A DNA stretch of 64,000 nt, taken from NCBI GenBank assembly GCA_947165505.1, contig CAMVAT010000013.1, positions 1 through 64,000 of the forward strand. Direction: 5' to 3'. Source of the DNA: an uncultured Prevotellaceae bacterium (GTDB lineage: Bacteria; Bacteroidota; Bacteroidia; Bacteroidales; Bacteroidaceae). Numbering within the stretch: the first letter of the stretch is position 1; each line of letters starts with the position of its first letter. The position numbers were made by a program, and so were the translations under genes. Under the pieces are notes generated by a model that did no database searches, was not told the origin of the DNA, and saw nothing but the letters and a program-made list of their open reading frames with translations. Of this stretch, positions 8,689-18,434 are shown piece by piece.

Positions 8689-9447
8689 ATGAACAGTGAA
8701 GACAAGAAAATAGTGATTGAGCTGCAGGATGTGAAGCGTGACTTCGTGGTAGGCGAAGAGACGGTTCATGCGCTGCGTGGTGTCAGTTTCAAGATTTACG
8801 AGGGTGAGTTCGTCACCATCATGGGAAAATCTGGATCGGGCAAGTCCACGTTGCTCAATCAGTTGGGCTGTCTGGACACGCCGAGCAGCGGCGAATATTT
8901 CCTTGACGGCGTGTCGGTGCGTAAGATGTCTAAATCGCAACGAGCGGTGCTGCGCAACCGCAAGATAGGTTTTATATTCCAGAACTACAACCTGCTGCCC
9001 AAGACGACCAGTGTGGAGAATGTGGAACTGCCGTTGATGTACAACAGCAACGTGTCGGCCAAGGAGCGACATGAGCGAGCCATCAGCGCCTTGCAGTCGG
9101 TAGGTTTGGGCGACCGTTTGTATCATAAGTCGAACCAGATGTCGGGTGGTCAGATGCAGCGTGTGGCCATAGCCCGCGCACTGGTGAACGACCCCGCCGT
9201 GATCTTAGCCGACGAAGCCACCGGCAACCTGGACACCCGCACCAGTTTTGAGATCCTGGTGCTGTTTCAGCGGTTGCATGCCGAGGGTCGCACCATCATC
9301 TTCGTGACGCACAACCCCGACATCGCCCATTACTCGAGCCGCAACATCATGTTGCGCGACGGCCGAGTGATCAGCGACGAGCAGAACAGTCACATCTTGA
9401 GTGCCGCCGAGGGTCTGGCCGCATTGCCAGTGAGCACGGATGAATGA
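8689..9447 (+). CDS. ABC transporter ATP-binding protein, MacB/LolD type
   Basis: A 252-aa cytoplasmic ATPase of the MacB/LolD group. Walker A is GKSGSGKST at about 45, the ABC signature is SGGQMQR at about 149, and Walker B runs into ADEATGNLD. A final H-loop (VTHNPDIAHYS) is also present. It pairs with the permease 40 bp downstream, whereas E. coli MacB fuses the two parts in one chain. It powers the pump formed with the adaptor and channel encoded upstream. Confidence 0.9.
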   Translation: MNSEDKKIVIELQDVKRDFVVGEETVHALRGVSFKIYEGEFVTIMGKSGSGKSTLLNQLGCLDTPSSGEYFLDGVSVRKMSKSQRAVLRNRKIGFIFQNYNLLPKTTSVENVELPLMYNSNVSAKERHERAISALQSVGLGDRLYHKSNQMSGGQMQRVAIARALVNDPAVILADEATGNLDTRTSFEILVLFQRLHAEGRTIIFVTHNPDIAHYSSRNIMLRDGRVISDEQNSHILSAAEGLAALPVSTDE

Positions 9448-9486
9448 ACGAAGGGCCATGACAAATGCTGAATTGAAATAACAGAC

Positions 9487-10725
9487 ATGAACTATAGTAA
9501 TCTTTTTAAGATAGCGATCCGGGCGATAGCGGCCAACAAGACGCGTTCGTTTCTGACGGCCCTGGGCATCATCATCGGCATTGCGTCGGTGATCACTATG
9601 CTGGCCATCGGCCAGGGCACGAAGCAAAGCATCCATTCGAGCATCTCGGAGATGGGTTCAAACATGATTATGATCAGCCCCGGAGCCGACATGCGTGGCG
9701 GTGTGCGTCAAGACGCCTCGTCGATGGAGACGCTGAAGTTGGAAGACTATGAGGCCATCAAGAACGAGTGCACATACGTGAAAGCCGTGAGTCCGACCGT
9801 GACGAGCGGCGGTCAGTTCATCTACGGCAACAACAACACGCCCTCGTCGCTCTATGGCGTAAACCAAGAGTATTTAGAGATACGGCAGTTGACCGTGAGC
9901 GAGGGTCAGATGTTTTCCGACACCGACATCAAGACGAGCGCCAAGGTATGCGTATTGGGTCAGACGGTAGTAGATAACCTGTTTCCGGACGGCAGCGACC
10001 CGATAGGCAAGGTGATCCGTTTCAACTCCATCCCGTTCCGTGTGGTGGGCGTATTGAAGAAGAAAGGCTACAACTCGATGGGCATGGACCAAGACGACTT
10101 GGTGTTGGCCCCCTACACCTCGGTGATGAAACGCATCCTGGCACAGACATACCTGGGCGGCATCCAATGTTCGGCCATCACCGAGGGTGCCACCGAGCAA
10201 GCCACGGCCCAGATCACAGAGATACTGCGCCGCAATCATAAGTTGCGCGAAGCGACAGAGACGGCCGAGGCCGACAGCGACGACTTCAACATCCGCTCGC
10301 AGGAAGAGTTGTCGAGCATGATGAATTCGACGATGAACATGCTGACCATCCTCCTGGCTTGCGTGGCCGGCATCTCGCTGATTGTAGGTGGCATCGGCAT
10401 CATGAACATCATGTATGTGAGTGTGACCGAGCGTACGCGCGAGATTGGTTTGCGCATGAGCGTAGGAGCGCGTGGCGTAGATATCCTGAATCAATTTCTG
10501 ATCGAGGCCATCATGCTGAGCGTGACGGGCGGCATCATCGGCGTGCTGTTTGGCGTGGGCGCCTCGTATGCCATCAAGACCTTCGCCCACTGGCCCATCT
10601 CCATACAGCCTTGGAGCATCGTGATGAGTTTTGCCGTTTGCACATTTACGGGTATCTTTTTCGGTTGGTATCCCGCCAAGAAAGCCGCCAAGCTCGACCC
10701 GATAGAAGCCATCCGGTATGAGTGA
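9487..10725 (+). CDS. ABC transporter permease, MacB/FtsX type
   Basis: A 412-aa inner-membrane permease. There is one N-terminal membrane helix (FLTALGIIIGIASVITMLAI), a periplasmic domain of about 220 residues (MacB-PCD type), then three helices in the FtsX domain. That domain includes the conserved GGIGIMNIMYVSVTERTREI stretch and ends PIEAIRYE. This layout fits transporters that work by mechanotransmission and expel substrates from the periplasm through TolC. The substrate is unknown. The word repeat GAGGTTTGAGG begins at its stop codon. Confidence 0.9.
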   Translation: MNYSNLFKIAIRAIAANKTRSFLTALGIIIGIASVITMLAIGQGTKQSIHSSISEMGSNMIMISPGADMRGGVRQDASSMETLKLEDYEAIKNECTYVKAVSPTVTSGGQFIYGNNNTPSSLYGVNQEYLEIRQLTVSEGQMFSDTDIKTSAKVCVLGQTVVDNLFPDGSDPIGKVIRFNSIPFRVVGVLKKKGYNSMGMDQDDLVLAPYTSVMKRILAQTYLGGIQCSAITEGATEQATAQITEILRRNHKLREATETAEADSDDFNIRSQEELSSMMNSTMNMLTILLACVAGISLIVGGIGIMNIMYVSVTERTREIGLRMSVGARGVDILNQFLIEAIMLSVTGGIIGVLFGVGASYAIKTFAHWPISIQPWSIVMSFAVCTFTGIFFGWYPAKKAAKLDPIEAIRYE

Positions 10726-10788
10726 GGGGTGAGGTTTGAGGTTTGAGGGGTATGAATTGTGAATTCTGAATTGTGAATTAAAAATTGA
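10724..10788. repeat. Word repeat between permease and kinase genes
   Basis: GGTGAGGTTTGAGGTTTGAGG is followed by alternating GAATTGTGAATTCTGAATT words. It separates the pump genes from the two-component pair without a clear terminator. Confidence 0.6.
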
Positions 10789-11871
10789 ATGATGAAGACC
10801 AATAACTGGCGATTGAATATATTGATGCAGGTAATCGTGTGGCTGGCCATTTTTTTGTCGCCCATGGTTTACCTTGGTATGGATCAGGCGCTGAGTGTGA
10901 GCACTTTTTTCCGCTGTCTGGCCCTGCCTGTATGTCTGTTTATCTCCTATTTTGCCAACTATCTGTATTTCGTGCCCCGATACCTGTTTCAGGGTCGCCA
11001 GCGCACCTACATTCTTCTCAATACAGCCATGGTCGTAGTGCTGACGTTGCTTGTGAGCGTGTGGGTGAAATGGTCGGGTAGTCCCTTCTCGTTTGCCCAT
11101 TTGCTGCCTACCGCCGTGTCATACGAAGAGCAGAACACCGGCACGCATATCGTGCAAACGCTGCACGTCGTCTTCAACCTGTGTGTGAGCGTGGGCATCG
11201 CCACCCTGGTGCGCATGTCGCTACGCTGGGTTGACACGAAGCACTCGCATGCGGCAGCCGCGATGGCACAGCGCGAGGCGGAATTGGAAAACCTGCGTTA
11301 CCAGGTGAACCCTCATTTCCTGTTGAACACGTTGAACAACATCTACGCCCTGACCGCCTTTGACCAGCGCCAAGCCCAGTCGGCCATCATGGAATTAAGC
11401 AAGATGCTGCAGCACATCCTCTATGAGCACGACCACTATCACATTGACATCAAGAAAGAAGCCTCATTTCTGCACAATTACGTCAACCTGATGAAACTCC
11501 GCCTGCCCTCAGACGTAGAGATCATCGAAGACATCGACGTCCCCTCGTCGCAAACCGTGCACATCGCCCCGATGCTTCTGATCTCGCTGGTTGAGAACGC
11601 CTTCAAGCATGGCATCAGTCCCACGCAGAAGAGTTTCATCCACATCCACCTGCATGCAGACAATGAGCGCATCACGTGCGAGATTGTCAATTCCAACCAC
11701 CCCAAGACAGCCAGCGACAAGAGCGGCAGCGGCATCGGCCTGCAGCAGGTTCAGCGTCGTTTAGACTTGCTCTACCCCGGGCAGTATGTTTGGGAAAAAG
11801 GCCCCAATTCAGACCAAAGTATTTACTCATCAAAAATTACGCTTTATGACACTCAATTGCATGATTATTGA
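10789..11871 (+). CDS. Sensor histidine kinase, LytS/YehU type
   Basis: A 360-aa membrane sensor kinase. Four hydrophobic segments fill residues 10-145. The His_kinase box follows with NPHFLLNTLNNIYAL, where His176 is the predicted phosphorylation site. The HATPase region contains LVENAFKHGI (N box) and GSGIGLQQVQRRL (G box). There is no large periplasmic sensing domain, so signals are probably sensed within the membrane. The gene overlaps the regulator gene by 26 bp, as expected for a coupled pair. Its place after the efflux genes suggests that the pair controls the pump. Confidence 0.88.
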   Translation: MMKTNNWRLNILMQVIVWLAIFLSPMVYLGMDQALSVSTFFRCLALPVCLFISYFANYLYFVPRYLFQGRQRTYILLNTAMVVVLTLLVSVWVKWSGSPFSFAHLLPTAVSYEEQNTGTHIVQTLHVVFNLCVSVGIATLVRMSLRWVDTKHSHAAAAMAQREAELENLRYQVNPHFLLNTLNNIYALTAFDQRQAQSAIMELSKMLQHILYEHDHYHIDIKKEASFLHNYVNLMKLRLPSDVEIIEDIDVPSSQTVHIAPMLLISLVENAFKHGISPTQKSFIHIHLHADNERITCEIVNSNHPKTASDKSGSGIGLQQVQRRLDLLYPGQYVWEKGPNSDQSIYSSKITLYDTQLHDY

Positions 11872-12559
11872 CGACGAGCCATTGGCCGCCAATCTGTTAG
11901 GCAATTATGTGAGCCGCACTCCGTTTCTGCAGCTGGCAGGCATTTACAACAGTGCTGTAGCCGCCATCAAGTCGATTCGCGAGAACCGCATCGACTTGTT
12001 GTACTTAGACATACAAATGCCCGAGTTGAACGGCATTGAGTTTGCGAGTATCCTGCCCAAGGAGACAAAGATCGTGTTTACGACCGCGTTCAGCCAATAT
12101 GCGCTCGACGGCTACAAGGTAGATGCGCTTGACTACTTGCTGAAGCCCATCGGTTATGACGACTTCCTCAAGTCGGCCAACAAAGCCTATTTATGGCACA
12201 GCGAGCACTCCAAGCAACAGATTTACACCCAAGACCGCTTCATCTTCATCAAGAGCGACTACAAACTGATTAAAGTGCAGTTTGACGACTTGTTGTTTGT
12301 GGAGGGTCTGAAAGACTATGTGAAAATCTATTTAGACAACGGCCAGCAGCCCATCATGACCCTGCTGAACATGAAAAAGCTGGAAGAGAGTCTGCCCCAT
12401 CCTGAATTTATGCGCACCCACCGGTCGTATATCGTCCACATGCCCAAGGTGGAACAGATAGACCGTCTGCGCATCGTGTTCGGCGACTATTACATCCCCA
12501 TCTCAGAGAGTTACAAAGAGAACGTGCAGCGCTATTTAGACATTCACACCGTCGGTTGA
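11846..12559 (+). CDS. Response regulator, LytTR family
   Basis: A 237-aa DNA-binding regulator. The ATG at 11846 (MTLNCMIIDDEP) is preferred over an upstream in-frame ATG at 11786 that lies deep inside the kinase gene. The receiver domain has the acidic pair DD near residue 9, the phospho-acceptor Asp55 (YLDIQMPE) and Lys in LLKPI. The LytTR DNA-binding domain covers about 135-235 (FMRTHRSYIVHMPKVEQI). It is the partner of the LytS-type kinase encoded just upstream and probably acts on the adjacent efflux promoter, which is an inference from position. Confidence 0.9.
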   Translation: MTLNCMIIDDEPLAANLLGNYVSRTPFLQLAGIYNSAVAAIKSIRENRIDLLYLDIQMPELNGIEFASILPKETKIVFTTAFSQYALDGYKVDALDYLLKPIGYDDFLKSANKAYLWHSEHSKQQIYTQDRFIFIKSDYKLIKVQFDDLLFVEGLKDYVKIYLDNGQQPIMTLLNMKKLEESLPHPEFMRTHRSYIVHMPKVEQIDRLRIVFGDYYIPISESYKENVQRYLDIHTVG

Positions 12560-12580
12560 CGCCCTGTGTCTGTCTGAGGG

Positions 12581-15295
12581 CTATCGCTTGCTCCGTTTCA
12601 CCATTGTATTGACCTTTCTGTTCCACTGATCAGCCGCCATCAGCTGCTGAATGGTGATTCTCATGCGATACTTCCATTGGTTGAAAGCATCGTATGGAGC
12701 ATTGATGCGCTCATTCCACGGGTCTTTCTCTCTGAGTTCAGGATCGAAAGCGAGCCAGTCTTGCAGAGGTATGACACACAGCATCGAGGGCGAATAGAGA
12801 TGTCTGGCCACCACCTCTTCAGCGAGCATGGGCGTCATGTGTTGCGGTGCCCTCCCCTGCTTTTGCATCATGGTAGCGAAGTACCGCTGTGTGCGCCCCG
12901 CATTCTCCTCCCACCACAGTCGCAGTGTGGGCATATCGTGCGTGGAAGTGGCGCACACGCTTCTGTAGGGATAAGCCTCGAGGTGCTCGAACTCCTCGCC
13001 AAACTGCTTGGGCATCGACTGCACTTGCAGCGGCAGGATGCGCATCTCGTCGAGTACCTGATCCACACACTTAGGCAGCAGTCCCAAGTCTTCGGCGCAA
13101 ACCAGCATCTTCGTATTCATCAATACGCGTGCTATCCGCTCCCGTGCCACGCCGGCCCAGAAGTCGTTGTGCCGCTCGTAGAAATAATTATTATACAACC
13201 GCATGAACGCATCCTTTTCGTCAGCGTTCAACACCTCATACACCGGTTCGTTATAGACCATGAACCTGGGGTGATACATGCCCTGCATCTCTTCATCCTC
13301 TATGAAGAGCACATTAGCGATGATACGATAGAGGCCGTCGCGGATCCACAGGCTGTTCTCGTCGTTGCGTCCCTCGAACGCCGTTCTCACCTTCACCTGT
13401 GTATTCACTTCATCCTTGAGCGCATAGAGGCCGTATGGCATTTGCGTCATAAAATGCTCTTTAACATAAGAAGCATGAATTCCGAACACCCGTTGCAGCA
13501 CACTGTCATTGACGAATGGTTTGGTGAACAGTTCTTTTCTGAAATGCAGTCCGAAACGTGCTATCTCCTCTTCACTGAGAGGCAGAGCGGGGTTGAAATG
13601 TCCCAGCGTGGCATGCACGGCGCTGAGCGGCAGCGTCCACACCCTGAAGAACGCTACGACATGGTCAACGCGAATGGCGTCGAAATACTGCTCCATGACC
13701 TCAAATCTGCGTTTGAACCAGTCGTAGAGCGAGAGGGCAAAGGGATGGTCATGAGTATTCTCCTCCCACCGATAGGTAGGGAATCCCCAGTTTTGTCCGT
13801 ATGGCGTCATGCTGTCGGGCGGACAAGCCGTCTGCGCATCCATATGGAACAGTTCGGGATGCGTCCACGTCTCCACGCTGTCGCGATAGATGCCGATGGG
13901 CAAGTCGCCCTTGATGGTCACGCCCCGCTCATGTGCCAGTTGGCAAGCCCTTTTGAGTTGTCTGTGCAGATGAAACTGCGTGAAGACGATTTCGCCGTAA
14001 GCCTCCGTTTCTGTTTCGAGCAATTCAGCAATTTTCTTATCATCATACCGTGCATATTCATTCCAGTCGGCAAAGCGAGCCGTATGGAAGCGGTCGCGCA
14101 AGATACAGAAGGCCGCGTAAGGTTTGAGCCAGTCGGCGTTGCTGTCGCAGAACGCCTTGCACTCCTCCGAGCTGAGGCAATCGGCTCCGAATTCGAGGAA
14201 GGCATCATGAATGTAGCTCAACTTAACCCTGTGCACCGCCGGATAATCCTGTTGAGCCATCGCATTGAGTTCACGCCTCTGTTTGTTATACTGCGTCATC
14301 TTCGCCTCGTCGGCGAGTGCGCCCAGTTGGTCGAGGTCGATATAATGGGGGTGTAGCGCGAAGGCCGAGATGATGCTATAGGGATGCGAGTCGGTCCAGG
14401 CATGAGTGGTTGTGGTGTCCCATACCGGCAATATCTGTATGAGCCGCACTCCCACCATCTCAGCCCACTCAGTGATACGTGCGAGGTCGCCGAAATCGCC
14501 CACGCCGTAAGAGGATTCCGAGCGCAGGGAGAAAACCGGCACCGCCACCCCTGCCATTCGCCACAGCGGTTCCTTGACGCGCAGCATACCGCCGCAGAGC
14601 ACGAGCGCCTGTCCGTCGGCCACCTCGTTGTCGGCCGTGGTTCTGTTGTCGCCCTCCTCCCAGCATTTGATTTGTCTGGTCTGCTCGTCGATCACCACAA
14701 ACTTATACTCCACGGGCAGCCTGATGGCATCGACATTCACCGAGAGCATCCAGTCGTGGTCGCCCACGGGAGTCATTCTCAGGAATCGCGACGGATTCCA
14801 ATCGCCGATAGCGGGATGGCTGCCGCAGATACCGATCGCCTCGCCCTGCTGCAGCTGTGGAGCCGACACGCGGAAGATGACTGACTTACGAAACATGGGC
14901 AGTTTCTGTGGCAGCACCGTTTGTTCGCGGTCTTGCCGGCCGACCACCCTATAGGCATAAGAATATAGGAAATCGTTGATAGGAATGTCTCTCCATGCGT
15001 CGGGGAAGATATAGTCGATAGAACTATCGACGGCGAAGAGCCTACGTACTTTGTTCCACTCCCTTCTGAGCACCTTGCCCTGCGCATCCTCCACCTGATA
15101 CACATATTCGATGGCTGCCACGGGGTTCTGCCTGTTTTGCATCAGCGTCGTCTCGGCCATCCAAAATGAGCCGTCGTCGGTGAGCAGCGGCACATTCACC
15201 CGGCGTTCCCGTCCATCTTGGTTTTGATAAGTCAGGAGCACGTGCATACTCTGCCCCCATTCTGTATGATAGTGAATACTGAATCTTAATTTCAT
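12581..15295 (-). CDS. malQ: 4-alpha-glucanotransferase, GH77, with two starch-binding domains
   Basis: A 904-aa enzyme that transfers glucan chains between maltodextrins. Two CBM20-like starch-binding domains come first (about 1-115 and 130-235), as in the plant DPE2 type found in Bacteroidetes. The GH77 barrel follows with the nucleophile region AIRVDHVVAFFR, the acid/base region CAEDLGLLP and the stabilising Asp in STHDMPTLRLWW. There is no signal peptide, so it acts in the cytoplasm on glycogen or imported maltodextrin. The gene converges on the regulator gene with only 21 bp between stops. Confidence 0.92.
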   Translation of the reverse strand: MKLRFSIHYHTEWGQSMHVLLTYQNQDGRERRVNVPLLTDDGSFWMAETTLMQNRQNPVAAIEYVYQVEDAQGKVLRREWNKVRRLFAVDSSIDYIFPDAWRDIPINDFLYSYAYRVVGRQDREQTVLPQKLPMFRKSVIFRVSAPQLQQGEAIGICGSHPAIGDWNPSRFLRMTPVGDHDWMLSVNVDAIRLPVEYKFVVIDEQTRQIKCWEEGDNRTTADNEVADGQALVLCGGMLRVKEPLWRMAGVAVPVFSLRSESSYGVGDFGDLARITEWAEMVGVRLIQILPVWDTTTTHAWTDSHPYSIISAFALHPHYIDLDQLGALADEAKMTQYNKQRRELNAMAQQDYPAVHRVKLSYIHDAFLEFGADCLSSEECKAFCDSNADWLKPYAAFCILRDRFHTARFADWNEYARYDDKKIAELLETETEAYGEIVFTQFHLHRQLKRACQLAHERGVTIKGDLPIGIYRDSVETWTHPELFHMDAQTACPPDSMTPYGQNWGFPTYRWEENTHDHPFALSLYDWFKRRFEVMEQYFDAIRVDHVVAFFRVWTLPLSAVHATLGHFNPALPLSEEEIARFGLHFRKELFTKPFVNDSVLQRVFGIHASYVKEHFMTQMPYGLYALKDEVNTQVKVRTAFEGRNDENSLWIRDGLYRIIANVLFIEDEEMQGMYHPRFMVYNEPVYEVLNADEKDAFMRLYNNYFYERHNDFWAGVARERIARVLMNTKMLVCAEDLGLLPKCVDQVLDEMRILPLQVQSMPKQFGEEFEHLEAYPYRSVCATSTHDMPTLRLWWEENAGRTQRYFATMMQKQGRAPQHMTPMLAEEVVARHLYSPSMLCVIPLQDWLAFDPELREKDPWNERINAPYDAFNQWKYRMRITIQQLMAADQWNRKVNTMVKRSKR

Positions 15296-15315
15296 GTTTT
15301 GGCTAATAGTTTTTG

Positions 15316-15349
15316 CAAAATTACATCTTTTTTTCTTAAAACCGTCAAA
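15316..15349 (-). promoter_or_regulatory. Probable promoter of the GH77 gene
   Basis: On the minus strand, TAATTTTG (15316-15323) sits about 20 nt before the ATG. TTTG (15346-15349) lies upstream with a 22 bp spacer, slightly longer than ideal. Confidence 0.4.
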
Positions 15350-15398
15350 ATATGGAGAGAAACCTCAGAAATAAACCTCCACATTGAAAAAAAAGTCG

Positions 15399-15406
15399 TA
15401 ATTTTG
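15399..15406 (+). promoter_or_regulatory. -7 element before mltG
   Basis: TAATTTTG at 15399-15406 is a good -7 box; no -33 box is visible at the right distance. It supports starting mltG at the ATG at 15458 and not at 15299. Confidence 0.35.
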
Positions 15407-15457
15407 CGGCAAAATTTCAAACAGCCAGTCAGACAGGCTCATTTTACGGATCCCATC

Positions 15458-16522
15458 ATGAAAAAAGAGAAAAAGACAAAGAAGCAGAGCAACGCCAAGA
15501 AGAAGATACTCAAGCGCTCCGCCATCGCCCTGTGCGCCCTGGCAGTAATCCTCGGTGCCAGCGCATGGTTTTTCCTGTTTTCATCCATGAACAGCACCGA
15601 CAAGACCCAATATATCTATATAGACGGCGACGACACCATCGACTCTGTCTATACGAAAGTGTCGGCCGTGTCGAAAGGGCACTGCATGACCGGCTTCAAG
15701 CTCCTGGCCGGCAGCGGCAAGTATGCGTCGAACATACACAAGGGCCGCTATGCCATTGACGGCGACATCAGCGCCTATCGTTTGTACCAGAAATTGAAAG
15801 TAGGCGAGCAGACCCCGCTGAACGTGACAATACCCTCGGTGCGCACCCTTGACGTTCTGGCCGGTCGTGTGACGAGGAAACTGGAGTTGGACAGCGTGAC
15901 ACTTCTTCGCGCCCTGAGCGACCCCGCCATCTGTGCGAAATACGATACCGACACCGCCAATGTGATAGGCCTGTTTCTGCCCGAGACCTACAGCATGAAC
16001 TGGGATGTGACCGCCGAGGAGCTGATTGAGCGCATGAAGAAAGAGAGCGACAAATACTGGACCGACGAGCGTAAGGCGCAAGCAAAGGCGCAAGGCCTGA
16101 CCGCCGCCGAGGCAGTGACGCTTGCCAGCATCGTGGCCGAAGAGACCAACAACAAAGCCGAAAAGCCGACAGTGGCCGGGCTCTATCTGAACCGCCTGAA
16201 GATAGACATGCTGCTGCAAGCAGACCCGACCGTGAAATATGCGCTGAAGAACTTCGGTGCCAAACGCGTGCTCAACAGCATGCTGACGGTAGATAACCCC
16301 TACAACACCTATAAATACGTAGGTCTGCCTCCCGGTCCGATACGCAATCCCGAGCGCGTGAATATCGATGCGGTGCTCAATCCCGCACAACACGAGTATC
16401 TGTATATGTGCGCCAAGGAGACATTCGATGGCACCCACAACTTCGCCAAGACCATGGCCGAGCACCAAGCCAACGCCCGCCGATATACACAGGCACTGAA
16501 CGAGAGAGGGATTAAGAAGTAA
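15458..16522 (+). CDS. mltG: Endolytic transglycosylase MltG
   Basis: A 354-aa inner-membrane enzyme that cuts nascent glycan strands and so sets peptidoglycan chain length. From the ATG at 15458 a Lys-rich cytoplasmic start (MKKEKKTKKQSNAKKK) leads to one membrane helix (SAIALCALAVILGASAWFFL). The YceG-like domain has ASIVAEETNN, holding the catalytic Glu, then GLYLNRLKIDMLLQADPTV and LPPGPIRNP. The longer frame from 15299 would overlap the divergent promoter region and adds residues without family support. Confidence 0.9.
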   Translation: MKKEKKTKKQSNAKKKILKRSAIALCALAVILGASAWFFLFSSMNSTDKTQYIYIDGDDTIDSVYTKVSAVSKGHCMTGFKLLAGSGKYASNIHKGRYAIDGDISAYRLYQKLKVGEQTPLNVTIPSVRTLDVLAGRVTRKLELDSVTLLRALSDPAICAKYDTDTANVIGLFLPETYSMNWDVTAEELIERMKKESDKYWTDERKAQAKAQGLTAAEAVTLASIVAEETNNKAEKPTVAGLYLNRLKIDMLLQADPTVKYALKNFGAKRVLNSMLTVDNPYNTYKYVGLPPGPIRNPERVNIDAVLNPAQHEYLYMCAKETFDGTHNFAKTMAEHQANARRYTQALNERGIKK

Positions 16523-16724
16523 AAGACAGACTCTCCCCCGGCCCCTCTCTTGTAGAGAGGGGAGTAGATTGTCAAGAAATGGAGACACGTCAAAGACTTC
16601 TTTCAATTCAAGAACTTGAATAAGCAATAGAATAATAAAAAAGTAATAATAACATACAGTACTCATCATTTCATTCCCCCTCCCCTTTGAGAGGGACAGA
16701 GGGTGAGGCTTTAAGACTACAATT
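16523..16724. repeat. GC-rich hairpin repeats between mltG and glnS
   Basis: CCCCTCTCTTGTAGAGAGGGG (16542-16562) is a perfect 9 bp stem and may terminate mltG. A second CCCCCTCCCCTTTGAGAGGG block lies at 16677-16697. Between them is AT-rich sequence without a gene. Confidence 0.6.
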
Positions 16725-18425
16725 ATGACAGAAGAAGTGAACACCAATGAAGAGAAGCGGAGTTTGAGCTTCGTAGAACAATTAGTGGAGAAAGACTTGG
16801 AAGAAGGTAAGAACGGAGGACGGATACAGACCCGTTTTCCGCCAGAGCCCAACGGTTATCTGCACATCGGACATGCCAAGGCGATCTGCATGGACTTCGG
16901 CATAGCCGAGAAATACCATGGTGTGTGCAACCTGCGCTTCGACGACACCAACCCGTCGAAAGAAAACAACGAATATGTGGAGAATATCCTCAACGATATC
17001 CAGTGGTTAGGTTTCCACTGGGGCAACGTCTATTACGCCTCGGATTATTTCGAGCAGCTGTGGGACTTCGCCGTTTGGATGATTAAGAAAGGCCGCGCCT
17101 ACATCGACGAGCAGACCTCGGAGCAGATAGCCGAGCAGAAAGGCACGCCCACGGAGCCCGGCAAGCCCTCGCCCTACCGCGACCGTCCGATAGAAGAGAG
17201 CCTTCGCCTCTTCAACGCGATGAACACCCCCGAGGCGGTGGAAGGGTCGATGGTGCTTCGCGCCAAGCTCGACATGGCCAACCCCAACATGCACTTCCGC
17301 GATCCCATCATGTATCGCATCATCCACACCCCCCATCACCGCACCGGCACGAAATGGAACGCCTACCCCATGTACGACTTCGCCCACGGCCAGAGCGACT
17401 ACTTCGAGGGTGTGACCCACTCTATCTGCACCTTGGAGTTTGTGCCCCACCGTCCGCTCTACGACCAGTTTATCGATTTCTTGCAGGAGAAGGAGGGGCA
17501 GACCGCCTACCGTCCGCGCCAGATAGAATTCAACCGTCTGAACCTGACCTACACCATGATGAGCAAGCGCAAACTGCTGGCCTTGGTGACGGAGAAGAAA
17601 GTGAACGGCTGGGACGACCCGCGCATGCCTACATTGAGCGGTATGCGGCGCCGCGGCTACTCGCCCGAGAGCATCCGCAAGTTTATCGACTCCATCGGCT
17701 ACACCAAGTTCGACGCCCTCAACGACATGGCCCTGCTGGAGGCCGCCGTGCGCGAGGACCTGAACGCCCGCAGCCTGCGTGTGAGCGCCGTGCTGAACCC
17801 TGTGAAGCTGGTCATCACCAATTATCCCGACGGTCAGACCGAAGAGATGACCGCCGTGAACAACCCCGAGAACGAGGCCGACGGCACACATACCATCACC
17901 TTCTCGAAAAACCTGTGGATAGAACGCGATGACTTCATGGAAGACGCTCCGAAGAAATTCTTCCGCATGACCCCGGGCAAGGAAGTGCGCCTGAAAAACG
18001 CCTACATCGTGATGTGCACAGGCTGCAAGAAAGACGCCGAGGGCAACATAGAAGAGATATATGCCGAGTACGACCCAGAGAGCAAGAGCGGCAAGGAAGG
18101 CGCCAACCGCAAGGTGAAAGGCACCCTGCACTGGGTGTCGGCCGACCACTGCCGCGAGGCCGAGGTGCGTGTGTATGACCGGCTGTTCAACGTAGAGAAC
18201 CCCTCTGCCGACGAGCGCGACTTCCGTGAGTTGCTCAACCCCGAGTCGCTGCAAGTGCTCGACCGCTGCTATGTGGAGGAATACGCCGCAGAGCGGAAGC
18301 CCGGCGAGTATCTGCAATTCCAGCGCATCGGCTACTTCATGGCCGACCTCGACTCCACGCCCGAGCACCCCGTCTTCAACAAGACCGTGGGTCTGAAAGA
18401 CACGTGGGCCAAAATGAACAAATAA
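16725..18425 (+). CDS. glnS: Glutaminyl-tRNA synthetase
   Basis: A 566-aa class I aminoacyl-tRNA synthetase that charges tRNA-Gln. The HIGH motif is seen in PPEPNGYLHIGHAKAICM and the KMSKS equivalent in MMSKRKLLALV. The rest matches the family in length and order, including the C-terminal anticodon-binding beta barrels. A GC-rich hairpin region precedes it. The TPR gene starts 9 bp after its stop codon, so the two are probably cotranscribed. Confidence 0.95.
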   Translation: MTEEVNTNEEKRSLSFVEQLVEKDLEEGKNGGRIQTRFPPEPNGYLHIGHAKAICMDFGIAEKYHGVCNLRFDDTNPSKENNEYVENILNDIQWLGFHWGNVYYASDYFEQLWDFAVWMIKKGRAYIDEQTSEQIAEQKGTPTEPGKPSPYRDRPIEESLRLFNAMNTPEAVEGSMVLRAKLDMANPNMHFRDPIMYRIIHTPHHRTGTKWNAYPMYDFAHGQSDYFEGVTHSICTLEFVPHRPLYDQFIDFLQEKEGQTAYRPRQIEFNRLNLTYTMMSKRKLLALVTEKKVNGWDDPRMPTLSGMRRRGYSPESIRKFIDSIGYTKFDALNDMALLEAAVREDLNARSLRVSAVLNPVKLVITNYPDGQTEEMTAVNNPENEADGTHTITFSKNLWIERDDFMEDAPKKFFRMTPGKEVRLKNAYIVMCTGCKKDAEGNIEEIYAEYDPESKSGKEGANRKVKGTLHWVSADHCREAEVRVYDRLFNVENPSADERDFRELLNPESLQVLDRCYVEEYAAERKPGEYLQFQRIGYFMADLDSTPEHPVFNKTVGLKDTWAKMNK

Positions 18426-18434
18426 CCCCCGATC

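Noticed and set aside
12677..14356. A 559-codon plus-strand frame antisense to the GH77 gene
   Set aside because: It overlaps motifs of the real enzyme on the other strand and shows no domain.
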